Positions 17,097 to 24,212 of a DNA stretch of 64,000 nucleotides are shown here, one piece after another. This stretch comes from Vibrio sp. D404a. GTDB lineage: Bacteria; Pseudomonadota; Gammaproteobacteria; Enterobacterales; Vibrionaceae. Numbering within the stretch: the first letter of the stretch is position 1; each line of letters begins with the position of its first letter. The position numbers and the translations under genes are program-made. The DNA is taken from assembly GCF_030248535.1 (NCBI RefSeq), contig NZ_JAHGAJ010000033.1:1-64000 (forward strand). The letters run 5' to 3'. A model generated the notes under the pieces. The model worked only from the letters and a program-made list of their open reading frames with translations, had not been told where the DNA came from and ran no database searches.

Positions 17097-18003
17097 TGTG
17101 GTTGACGCTGCCGCCGGGTTTTGCTTCTGCTTGGACGGTAAACTTTTGACTGAGCAGAGCAATGAGCTGGTCATAGTAAGCACTGTTCGGTTTGTTTCCG
17201 AGTAAAACACACAACTCATTACCCGTTGGGCTGAAGCGATAGTAAACCAACTTTACTCCCTTTGAGAGTGGCGTGATCGCCATCGGCTTGCCTTGATAGG
17301 TTAAGTTGAGCGCGGGATCGAAATCGATCTCTCCTGACTCTAATTCTGTACCATGTAGAATTCCCAGTTCAATCAAGTGCAGCAGACTTGAGTAGGGTAG
17401 GTTATGGCTGCCTAAATTGATGGTGCTCGCACCACTTCTTTTCCCAAAGCTGAACAAACCTGCCTGCGTTTTGAAACCGAGCAGTAACTTACGGCTATGG
17501 TCACTACCAAAGCTACACCCTAATGAAGCGGCACGTTGCAGGGTCAGTGCCTCTTTAGGTGTCATATCTTGCAGGATCTGTAACGCCTTCATTGACGTCG
17601 AGCCGGGGTTGGTTACTTCTCTTTTTAGCACCTGAGCCCACAATCTCTGCATTGAGCTATTATGAATCTCTTGTGCCATATCGAAAAAGCGGTACAGCCA
17701 ATCTTGGTCTGGGTCGCCTGCGGCCTCATCTTTACATGACATATGCGCCAGCTTAAGGATCTGTTCGAGGTTCTTTTGACGTAACTCTTTACGCTTTTTC
17801 TCACGCAAAAGAGCGCGCTCAATCAGTGATTTTTCACCTTTGTCAGATGTTTTATTTTCTGGTGTAAGCAGCGCATCCAAACCGAAGTTTTGCGCGATAT
17901 TCAGCATTCGACTGGCGCTATCGGTGATATGAGGTTTTTTCTCTTGTTTAGGAGCAGCGTCGTTTACATGCTCAATGATCACGGGCTGTTGAAAGTCAGA
18001 CAT
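17089..18003 (-). CDS. TIGR03899 family protein of unknown function
   Basis: 304 residues, no signal peptide or membrane helix. A basic, probably coiled segment (about 55-85, ALLREKKRKELRQKNLEQIL) is followed by a helical region (WLYRFFDMAQEIHNSSMQRLWAQVLKRE, the DUF2806-like part) and a mixed C-terminal domain. Such proteins sit beside the cys genes in Vibrio as I recall. No function is known. It converges on cysC. Confidence 0.7.
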   Translation of the reverse strand: MSDFQQPVIIEHVNDAAPKQEKKPHITDSASRMLNIAQNFGLDALLTPENKTSDKGEKSLIERALLREKKRKELRQKNLEQILKLAHMSCKDEAAGDPDQDWLYRFFDMAQEIHNSSMQRLWAQVLKREVTNPGSTSMKALQILQDMTPKEALTLQRAASLGCSFGSDHSRKLLLGFKTQAGLFSFGKRSGASTINLGSHNLPYSSLLHLIELGILHGTELESGEIDFDPALNLTYQGKPMAITPLSKGVKLVYYRFSPTGNELCVLLGNKPNSAYYDQLIALLSQKFTVQAEAKPGGSVNHTV

Positions 18004-18255
18004 AGCGATACCTACAAACCTTAAGACAGAAATGTAACTGGCTAAAATGTAACTCTTTATTGAACTTGTGACTAGGGGCTGTTGATCTTTCGCGGTTAAA
18101 TTTCGATCGGATGGATAGGCCTAGTCAAAATCGTTTTAGGCGCGGCAAGGTGTGTGTGGCCTCAATATTACGATTAAAGTTGAAGGATTAAACAAAATTT
18201 ACTTTTTATGATGATAATAAAATGTTAAATTTGTTGTGTAATCCAAGGAGGAGTT
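18004..18255. other. AT-rich intergenic region before the 34-residue peptide gene
   Basis: With the small gene after it, this is a 487-bp gap between TIGR03899 and the DUF3299 gene. The stretch 18180-18240 is very AT-rich and could hold a plus-strand promoter for the small gene, for example TTTACT followed after 14 bp by TAAAAT, which is short spacing. No other gene is seen. Confidence 0.5.
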
Positions 18256-18360
18256 ATGAATCAGGTGAATGATAATAAGCTGAAAAAACAGCTGGCAATC
18301 GGGCTATTACTCGTCAGTTATGTCGCTATTCTAGCGTATCTATCTAAATATATTGCCTAA
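18256..18360 (+). CDS. Small single-pass membrane protein, 34 residues
   Basis: An ATG preceded by a perfect Shine-Dalgarno sequence, AAGGAGGAG at 18245-18253, opens a 34-codon frame. The product has a polar basic head (MNQVNDNKLKKQ), a hydrophobic stretch of about 17 residues (LAIGLLLVSYVAILAYL, 13-29) and a short SKYIA tail, the pattern of a small inner-membrane protein. It is too short for normal gene calling. No family is recognised. The strong ribosome site and clean helix argue that it is real. Confidence 0.65.
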   Translation: MNQVNDNKLKKQLAIGLLLVSYVAILAYLSKYIA

Positions 18361-18434
18361 GTTAGCGATATTTCATTGTTAGAAAACTGTTATAATACAA
18401 GTTGCTTATAAAATTAGCTTATAAAGCGTTGCCC

Positions 18435-18465
18435 ATAAAAAATGGCAGCCCAAAAGAGCTACCAT
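18435..18465 (-). terminator. Terminator of the zinc uptake operon
   Basis: On the minus strand ATGGTAGC and GCTGCCAT (one wobble) form an 8-bp stem with an 8-nt loop followed by TTTTTATG. It is 25 bp after the DUF3299 stop. Confidence 0.8.
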
Positions 18466-18490
18466 CTTCATAATCGAACAGTCGATATAC

Positions 18491-19003
18491 TTACATATCG
18501 TCGTATTCCTCGATAGCTACCCCTTCAATAAGATAGCCAGTTTGCGCCAAGTCGTGCGAAATGGTCTCTGTTTTCAGTGTCCCCACTAAGTAGATAACAT
18601 CCCATAATTGTTGAATTGGTGCGCCTTTAGGAAACTTCACATAGATGATCTGGTTTGGTGGCGGTGGCGGTACGTGAATACATGCTCCAAAATATGGCAC
18701 CAATAGAAACTCAGTGATCATATTCTCATCCCCTTCTAGCGGGATAACAAAGCCAGGGATTTTCACTTGGCTGCCATTCAACTCAGGGCGGATTGCACCC
18801 AACTTAGACTGTTGTGGGTTCTCTTGCGTGTGGTCTACAACCGGCATGCCAAACGGATCCAGCTGAGCACGCTCGGATTCTGGAATCAAATCAATCCATT
18901 CAAGAGTCAGTACCGAGTCGTCAGTATTTGTCGACTCTGCATGCGCTGTTGTTATCAATGGGAAGAAGAGCAACCCGAGAATCAGCAGGAGTTTGTGCTG
19001 CAT
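18491..19003 (-). CDS. DUF3299 periplasmic protein, last gene of the Zrg-type zinc operon
   Basis: 170 residues with a signal peptide (MQHKLLLILGLLFFPLITTAHA). The mature part has the DUF3299 core: VKIPGFVIPLEG, then FLLVPYFGACIHVPPPPPNQ (residues about 101-120) with a conserved Cys-x-His, a plausible metal site, and WDVIYLVGTLKTE. It follows the ABC permease gene by 14 bp and is the last gene before a terminator. In V. cholerae a zrgABCDE locus for zinc uptake has a similar make-up; which letter this protein matches is not assigned. Confidence 0.85.
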   Translation of the reverse strand: MQHKLLLILGLLFFPLITTAHAESTNTDDSVLTLEWIDLIPESERAQLDPFGMPVVDHTQENPQQSKLGAIRPELNGSQVKIPGFVIPLEGDENMITEFLLVPYFGACIHVPPPPPNQIIYVKFPKGAPIQQLWDVIYLVGTLKTETISHDLAQTGYLIEGVAIEEYDDM

Positions 19004-19017
19004 AGTGTGTTCCTATA

Positions 19018-20277
19018 TTAAATTCGAATGGTCATGCCATCAGCAAGTGATTGACGATACGCGCGGAATGCGGGAATAAAGCCAATGATAATACCGGCAA
19101 TTTGAACCATCAGAATGAGCTTCCACTCATGTGGTGTGATTGCGGATATTGATATGTTGATACCATAACTTTGTTGCACGATAGGAGCAACCACTGCTAT
19201 TAAGCCAAACAACAAACCGACACCGAGTGTGATGCCGAGGAAGGTTAGGGCACTGGCTTCACTGATCAGTAAACCGAATACATGCCTTGGTCTTGCTCCC
19301 ATGGCTCGTAATATCGCCATCTCTCGACGACGTTCTTGTAGGCTGGTTAGTAGGCTGCTGAGCATACCCAGTAGTCCGGCGACTACGACAAAGCCAGAAA
19401 CAACCAACAGAGCCTGCTCTGCCACTGCCATCATTCCCCACAATTCATGCAGAGCGATGCCTGGCATGATCGCACTCAATGGTTCTTTGCGGTAGGTATT
19501 GATTTCACGCTGCAGAGCGAAGGTTTGGATTTTTGAGTTCAGTCCTAGCATCATCGCCGTGATCTGCTGAGGCTGAAAATCGTAGGTTCTTAAGGTATCG
19601 GCATCTGGGGTATGGCCGAGGTTAGCGCCTGACTCCCAACCGACATGAATCGCTTCGATTGCTTCCAGTGAGACGTGTACGGTTTTATCCACTGGGGTTC
19701 CAGTTGGTGCAATGATACCGACGATAGTGAATGGCAGATTATCGTGACGGCTGAATGCCACATCGCTAATACCGTGCGCTAGGATGATTTGATCACCAAT
19801 CTTATAGTCGAGTTGTTTTGCCACATCCGCACCGATCACCACATCAAACAGCTCATCAAACTCACGCCCCTGCTGTAGAGTTAGTGGTTGCTTACTTCCA
19901 TAGCGATAGTGTTCAAAATAGCTGTGGTTGGTCCCCATCACACGGAAGCCTTTGTGTGAGTCACCGAGTGAGATCGGAATCGCCCATTTTACCGCTTTGT
20001 GCTGGCTGAACTCTTCATAACTCTTCCAGTCGATATTGTTGGTCGCATTGCCGATTCGAAATACGGAATAGAGCAGCAGGTTTACTTGGCCAGAACGACC
20101 ACCAACAATCAGGTCGGTACCTGAAATGGTATTGGCGAAACTGCTTTTTGCTTCGGTACGCACGCGTTCTACACCAAGGAGCAAGATCACGGAAACGGCC
20201 ACAGTTAGGATGGTGAGAATTGCGGTGGCCTTGCGATTGAGAACACTTTTGAGCGCTAAGTGAGTGATTACTTTCAT
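19018..20277 (-). CDS. FtsX/MacB-type ABC transporter permease of the Zrg-type zinc operon
   Basis: 419 residues: one N-terminal membrane helix (about 15-35), a large periplasmic MacB_PCD-like domain (about 40-270) and three C-terminal helices (about 290-410) with LTSLQERRREMAILRAMGARP, the cytoplasmic motif that contacts the ATPase. This is the type VII (mechanotransmission) ABC fold rather than a classical importer. Start overlaps the stop of the ATPase gene by four bases. The operon context ties it to zinc uptake. Confidence 0.88.
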   Translation of the reverse strand: MKVITHLALKSVLNRKATAILTILTVAVSVILLLGVERVRTEAKSSFANTISGTDLIVGGRSGQVNLLLYSVFRIGNATNNIDWKSYEEFSQHKAVKWAIPISLGDSHKGFRVMGTNHSYFEHYRYGSKQPLTLQQGREFDELFDVVIGADVAKQLDYKIGDQIILAHGISDVAFSRHDNLPFTIVGIIAPTGTPVDKTVHVSLEAIEAIHVGWESGANLGHTPDADTLRTYDFQPQQITAMMLGLNSKIQTFALQREINTYRKEPLSAIMPGIALHELWGMMAVAEQALLVVSGFVVVAGLLGMLSSLLTSLQERRREMAILRAMGARPRHVFGLLISEASALTFLGITLGVGLLFGLIAVVAPIVQQSYGINISISAITPHEWKLILMVQIAGIIIGFIPAFRAYRQSLADGMTIRI

Positions 20278-20990
20278 ACGATAGCCTTCGCTTGGTTAAC
20301 GGTCGTTAGGTCAATGCTGCGTGTGAACAGCTTTTCTAGTGTTGGATCATGACTGACAAAGATTAGGGTCGAGTTAGCTTGGTCGGCTTGCTCAAGCAGT
20401 AACTCAATGAAAGCTTCTCTGTTGTCGTGGTCGAGTGCCGATGTTGGCTCGTCCGCAATGATGATTTGTGGTTGTCCCATTAAAGCTCTTGCTGCTGCTA
20501 CGCGCTGTTGTTGTCCTATGCTGAGCTCGGTAACTGGCTTATTCATTAAAGTTTGTGGGAGTTTGAGTCTCTGGAGCAGTGTCTCGGCCGTTGCTTTTAA
20601 GTCGTGGCTACCTTGGGTGACATTCTGTTTTCGGATGTTAGAAAACTGGCAAGGTAGCGTCACGTTGTCGGTGACCGATAGGTATGGCAGAAGGTTAAAT
20701 TGCTGGAAAATATAGCCTATATGGTCGGCTCTAAACTTATCGCGTTGGCGCGGTGACAGTTGGTTGAGATCTTGACCTAAGATAGAGACTTCACCTTGCT
20801 GCGCTTGGTTGATACCCGTTAATAACCCTAATAGTGTTGATTTGCCACAGCCACTGGGTCCTTTAATAAAAAGGTGCTCTTTGGCATGGATATGAAGAGA
20901 AGGTATTTCGAGTGTCGGTGGTAAGTCTGGCTTCCAACGGAAACTGACGTTTTCCAGTTTAACGACAAGCGATGATTGGTCAAAGGACAT
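20274..20990 (-). CDS. ABC transporter ATP-binding protein of the Zrg-type zinc operon
   Basis: 238 residues of the LolD/MacB class. Walker A GPSGCGKST at 44-52, Q-loop IFQQFNLLPYL, signature LSIGQQQR at 156-163, Walker B IIIADEPTSALD. It powers the adjacent FtsX-type permease. It is 156 bp downstream of zrgA, a gap that contains a 28-bp perfect palindrome likely to lower its expression relative to zrgA. Confidence 0.92.
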   Translation of the reverse strand: MSFDQSSLVVKLENVSFRWKPDLPPTLEIPSLHIHAKEHLFIKGPSGCGKSTLLGLLTGINQAQQGEVSILGQDLNQLSPRQRDKFRADHIGYIFQQFNLLPYLSVTDNVTLPCQFSNIRKQNVTQGSHDLKATAETLLQRLKLPQTLMNKPVTELSIGQQQRVAAARALMGQPQIIIADEPTSALDHDNREAFIELLLEQADQANSTLIFVSHDPTLEKLFTRSIDLTTVNQAKAIV

Positions 20991-21088
20991 ATAAGCTCCT
21001 GCTCGCTAAGCGTTTTGCTTAAATCGATATTCGAGGGAATTGCTCTATGAATCATTCTGATAGGAGATTCGACTATTATGAGAGCAAG

Positions 21089-21116
21089 ACAGCCAAGTGA
21101 GTGCTCACTTGGCTGT
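21089..21116. repeat. 28-bp perfect palindrome between zrgA and the ABC ATPase gene
   Basis: ACAGCCAAGTGAG and its exact complement are separated by TG, a 13-bp stem. On the minus (transcribed) strand it is followed by TCTTGCTCTC, not a true T-run. It may stop part of the transcripts or stabilise the zrgA 3' end, giving more binding protein than transporter. Confidence 0.85.
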
Positions 21117-21146
21117 TGTACGTTGTGTTTCTAACTTATGCCGAAC

Positions 21147-21902
21147 TTAGAAACGGAAGCTAGTGCTGTCTGGTGTTAGCTTCTTCTGAGTTTGAGTGCG
21201 ATCCGTTAGTAGGTTCACCGTCATTGACTCTGTGTTTGCAAAGTTAGAGAACCATTGTGTTTCTACACTGTTTAGCTCTGCCACATTCGAACACTGGTAG
21301 TGGTATTCGATAGTAAACTCACCGTGACCGCCATGCTCATGGTCGTGTCCTTCGTGGTCATGATGATCATGTTTGTCATGGTCGTGACCTTCGTGGTCAT
21401 CATGATCGTGTTTGTCATGGTCGTGACCTTCATGGTCTTCATGAGCATGTTTGTCATGGTCGTGACCTTCGTGGTCATCATGATCATGTTTGTCATGGTC
21501 GTGACCTTCATGGTCATCATGATCGTGTTTGTCGTGGTCGTGACCTTCGTGGTCATCATGATCATGACCTTCATGCTCGTCTTCACCTAGAGTGTGAGTG
21601 ACTGATTTGAACTCTAGCGTACAGTCAGCACCTTCAAATGCGAATAGCTTGCTTGGCTGATTAAGTAGTGCAGTCGCTTTCTCAAGTGTCGCAATTTGCT
21701 CTGGTGTTTGCGGTGCATGTTCAAAACCAACAACGTCTGCACCCGGAGCGGTAACTTCAACCAAAAGCTCTTGGCCGTCTTGGGCAATATTGACTTCAAC
21801 CTCACCATGAACGTGAGCGTCATGAGAGCGGAAATGATCATCAGCGATAGCAGTAGCAGATACAGTCATGCCGATAACAACGGCTAAAATAGAAGGTTTC
21901 AT
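21147..21902 (-). CDS. zrgA: ZrgA-type periplasmic zinc uptake protein (DUF2796)
   Basis: 251 residues with a signal peptide (MKPSILAVVIGMTVSATAIA). A DUF2796 core (AHVHGEVEVNIAQDGQELLVEV at 29-50, then GADVVGFEHAP) surrounds a histidine/aspartate-rich insert at 108-194 made of a repeated 13-residue unit. V. cholerae ZrgA binds zinc through such a region. It follows the DUF2607 gene by 45 bp, downstream of a Zur-box-like palindrome, and precedes the ABC genes. Confidence 0.9.
   Translation of the reverse strand: MKPSILAVVIGMTVSATAIADDHFRSHDAHVHGEVEVNIAQDGQELLVEVTAPGADVVGFEHAPQTPEQIATLEKATALLNQPSKLFAFEGADCTLEFKSVTHTLGEDEHEGHDHDDHEGHDHDKHDHDDHEGHDHDKHDHDDHEGHDHDKHAHEDHEGHDHDKHDHDDHEGHDHDKHDHHDHEGHDHEHGGHGEFTIEYHYQCSNVAELNSVETQWFSNFANTESMTVNLLTDRTQTQKKLTPDSTSFRF
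21324..21581 (-). repeat. 39-bp tandem coding repeats (His-rich tract of ZrgA)
   Basis: Five near-identical 39-bp units encode DHEGHDHDKHDHD-type 13-mers, with partial copies at both ends. Differences between copies are mostly single bases (one unit reads KHAHE, another KHDHH). In-frame repeats of this kind can change number by slippage without breaking the gene. Confidence 0.92.
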
Positions 21903-21947
21903 TGGGTATTCCTAAAATAAAAGATAAATTAAAAGCAAATTTAGTGA

Positions 21948-22241
21948 TTAAGTCATCTTCACGGGTGGTGAACGAGCAAGATAAGCAAAGTATAGTCTTT
22001 GTAGCTTACGAGCTGGTTCACTGGTTAGGGCAATGAAATCGATATTTAATTCAGGAAGTTGTGGTAAATCGTGAGCGAAACCAAACTGACTGGCAGAAAA
22101 CAGTTCACACTGATGATGAGCGTGATGGGATGGGTCGATGTCTACGATGTGGTGCGCCACTGACCAAGACAGCATGATCATCAGCCCTAGCATGCAGAGG
22201 ACTGAACGTCTGGTTATATGTGAATGGGCTCGCCAAATCAT
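21948..22241 (-). CDS. DUF2607-like small membrane protein, first gene of the zinc operon
   Basis: 97 residues from the ATG at 22241. A longer frame starting with TTG at 22289 would run through the Zur-box palindrome and is disfavoured. It has an N-terminal hydrophobic helix (VLCMLGLMIMLSWSVA, about 14-29), then HHIVDIDPSHHAHHQCELF, a cluster of His, Asp and Cys suited to metal binding. It resembles the Vibrio DUF2607 family; function unknown. Position just after the operator suggests a role in zinc uptake. Confidence 0.7.
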   Translation of the reverse strand: MIWRAHSHITRRSVLCMLGLMIMLSWSVAHHIVDIDPSHHAHHQCELFSASQFGFAHDLPQLPELNIDFIALTSEPARKLQRLYFAYLARSPPVKMT

Positions 22242-22264
22242 GATGATGATGGACCACAAAAGAA

Positions 22265-22297
22265 AAAGGACACTGTTATAATATAACAACGTCCTTT
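22265..22297 (-). promoter_or_regulatory. Zur box inside an extended inverted repeat; also ytfJ terminator
   Basis: TGTTATA-A-TATAACA at 22274-22288 matches the core of the Zur consensus known from E. coli znu promoters. The symmetry extends to AAAGGAC/GTCCTTT outer arms (22265-22271 and 22291-22297). It lies 33-47 bp upstream of the DUF2607 ATG, as expected for zinc repression of the operon. On the minus strand the repeat is followed by TTCTTTT and lies 31 bp past the ytfJ stop, so it may also end ytfJ transcription. Confidence 0.85.
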
Positions 22298-22328
22298 CAA
22301 GAAATCTCGTAAAAGAGAGTAATAATTA

Positions 22329-22880
22329 TTAAAGATTCACTTTAATAAGTTGAATAACTTCAGCAACTTCGGTTTCGCTTAACGCCCCTTCTTTTACAAA
22401 TAGGACTTTACCTTGTTTGTCTTGAACGATAATGGCTGAGCTCTCTTCTTTTAGCGCCCATGCTGAAGCTGCCGTGCCTTCTTCATCCAGTACCATTGAA
22501 GACCAAGGAAACTCTTCCTTGCTGCTCTCAGCTGATGACTTTACAAAAGAACCGGTTCCCCAAATCGCATCGTCTTGGTTGATGATGGTCGTGGTTTGGT
22601 AAGCATCTTCTGGGAACTCAGAGGCAGTGATCGCGGCCATTAGAGGCGCGTTGAGCTCTTTAGAGCTGCTACGACCCGCAATAGCTTGAACGACACGTAC
22701 TTTACCTAACATGTCTTTGGTCGCCCAAGGTTGGTAGCCTGTTGAGCCGTCGTTTAGGGTGATTTCACCATGAGCTGTAACACTCACTGCAGGTAGAGTT
22801 TCGCCAACAGATAGATTGTGAGCGTTGGCAAGTAGTGGAGAGGCTGCGGCTAATAAAGCCAGTAGAGTTTTGTTTTTCAT
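22329..22880 (-). CDS. ytfJ: YtfJ family periplasmic protein
   Basis: 183 residues with a signal peptide (MKNKTLLALLAAASPLLANA). The rest has the YtfJ pattern (GYQPWATKDMLGKVRVVQAIAGRSSSKELNAPL) on a thioredoxin-like fold without a CxxC pair, so a redox role is doubtful. Function is unknown. It is divergent from ytfK, as in E. coli, and ends just before the Zur-box palindrome. Confidence 0.9.
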   Translation of the reverse strand: MKNKTLLALLAAASPLLANAHNLSVGETLPAVSVTAHGEITLNDGSTGYQPWATKDMLGKVRVVQAIAGRSSSKELNAPLMAAITASEFPEDAYQTTTIINQDDAIWGTGSFVKSSAESSKEEFPWSSMVLDEEGTAASAWALKEESSAIIVQDKQGKVLFVKEGALSETEVAEVIQLIKVNL

Positions 22881-22977
22881 TATATTTTTGTTCCGCTTGT
22901 TGGTTTGCCCTCGAAGTATAATATGAAATAAACAAAATGCCTCGCTTACTTTTTTATCGTATGGCTGTCAAAAGGTG

Positions 22978-23005
22978 TTGCGGAGTTGTTACTAAAGGGT
23001 ATAAT
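22978..23005 (+). promoter_or_regulatory. Predicted sigma-70 promoter of ytfK
   Basis: TTGCGG, a 16-bp spacer and a consensus TATAAT (23000-23005) are placed to start transcription near 23012, giving a leader of about 120 nt. The leader contains an AGCCAA/TTGGCT hairpin at 23045-23061. Confidence 0.5.
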
Positions 23006-23133
23006 GCAGCTATATCAAGGGAATCGACAGGTTTTCTTGCTGTAAGCCAACGGATTTGGCTGTTATTTGTGCTTTGCTCAAAAGTGAAGAGCTGATCACA
23101 AACTGTTGTACTCAAAAGGAATTGAGGTTGTTT

Positions 23134-23334
23134 ATGTTACGAGAATTTTCTACTTACCGCCCTCGTCAAGTGGCGCGTTTCGTTAAAGTCCTATTCAAGG
23201 GTCAATTTAGCATCGAAGGTATCGGTGAATTTAGATTCGACCAAGGCAAGGTTCTTCTTCCTGAAGTGACCGACCAAAAAAAGCTTAATGTATTTAAAGA
23301 AGTGAATGGCACCATCGCTTGTATGTCGATGTAA
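23134..23334 (+). CDS. ytfK: YtfK-type stringent response modulator (DUF1107)
   Basis: 66 residues from the ATG at 23134, preceded by GAGG; the 26 upstream in-frame codons are not conserved-looking and are excluded. The sequence (STYRPRQVARFVKVLFKGQFSIEGIGEFRFDQGKVLLP) aligns by eye with E. coli YtfK, which binds SpoT and raises (p)ppGpp under phosphate or fatty acid starvation. Gene order ytfJ-ytfK-msrA is as in E. coli. It ends at a two-way terminator. Confidence 0.88.
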   Translation: MLREFSTYRPRQVARFVKVLFKGQFSIEGIGEFRFDQGKVLLPEVTDQKKLNVFKEVNGTIACMSM

Positions 23335-23361
23335 TGCGCATTGATTTCAACCATTGAAATG

Positions 23362-23395
23362 AAAGGGCTTGATAAATCAAAGCCCTTTTTTGTTT
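23362..23395. terminator. Bidirectional terminator between ytfK and msrA
   Basis: AAAGGGCTT pairs with AAGCCCTTT, followed by TTTTTTG on the plus strand and by TTTCATTTC on the minus strand. It sits between convergent genes. Confidence 0.8.
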
Positions 23396-23414
23396 CTATC
23401 GCTTAATGATTTAT

Positions 23415-24044
23415 TTACTGAGATGGGAAGCAAACACCCGTTCCGCCTAACCCGCAATAACCGTTCGGATTTTTAGCTAGATATTGTTGGTGATAATCTT
23501 CGGCATAGAAGTACTCACCGGCTGGCTGTACTTCAGTAGTGATCTCTGAACCCCGCGCCCTTTGTATCGCTTGTTGATAGCTCTGCTTCGAGGATTCAGC
23601 AATGGATTGCTGTTCATTGCTAAAGGTGTAGATCGCAGAGCGGTATTGAGTGCCGCGATCATTCCCTTGGCGCATACCTTGGGTTGGGTCATGACTTTCC
23701 CAGAAAGTTTTAAGCAGTGTTTCAAGAGGCAAGATACTTGGATCGAACACCACTCGTACTACTTCTGTATGGCCTGTTTCACCGGTACAAACCTGCTGGT
23801 ATGTTGGATTGTGAGTGAAGCCGCCAGCATACCCGACAGAGGTGGAAACGACGCCGTCAAGTTGCCAGAACAAGCGTTCAGCACCCCAAAAGCATCCAAG
23901 CCCCAGTAATATCTCTTGCTGCCCTGCAGTGGGTGGTGCAAGCAGATCACTCTGGTTGACGAAATGTGGTTCTGATACTGTGATTGGGTATGGATTCCCG
24001 GGCAAAGCCGTTGCTTCAGAAACCATTTGTTGTTTGTTAAGCAT
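23415..24044 (-). CDS. msrA: Peptide methionine (S)-S-oxide reductase MsrA
   Basis: 209 residues with the catalytic motif GCFWGAE (Cys51 at 51) and downstream VGYAGG, GHTEVVRVVFDP and HDPTQGMRQGNDRGTQYRS. It repairs oxidised methionine using thioredoxin. C-terminal YLAKNPNGYCGLGGTGVCFPSQ holds the resolving cysteines. Divergent from tamA, an arrangement shared with E. coli. Confidence 0.97.
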   Translation of the reverse strand: MLNKQQMVSEATALPGNPYPITVSEPHFVNQSDLLAPPTAGQQEILLGLGCFWGAERLFWQLDGVVSTSVGYAGGFTHNPTYQQVCTGETGHTEVVRVVFDPSILPLETLLKTFWESHDPTQGMRQGNDRGTQYRSAIYTFSNEQQSIAESSKQSYQQAIQRARGSEITTEVQPAGEYFYAEDYHQQYLAKNPNGYCGLGGTGVCFPSQ

Positions 24045-24212
24045 GTCTGTGTTCCTTTTAGAAGTATCTATACGCTTTAACCGTCTTAAATATACGACTA
24101 ACTCTTTAAATTAGACCGTTTTATTGCTTGAATTATTACAGACGTGCTATTGAATTAGCGGTATGATTTCCTTTTGATTCTTAACGTATTGATAACGTCT
24201 CACCAATTAAAC

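Noticed and set aside
21272..21590. Long open frames on both strands across the zrgA repeat tract (Met/Thr-rich and Val/Met-rich)
   Set aside because: They are frame shadows of the 39-bp histidine-rich repeat and have low complexity with no ribosome site.
22242..22289. TTG-started extension of the DUF2607 frame
   Set aside because: It would run through the Zur-box palindrome; the ATG at 22241 keeps the operator outside the gene.
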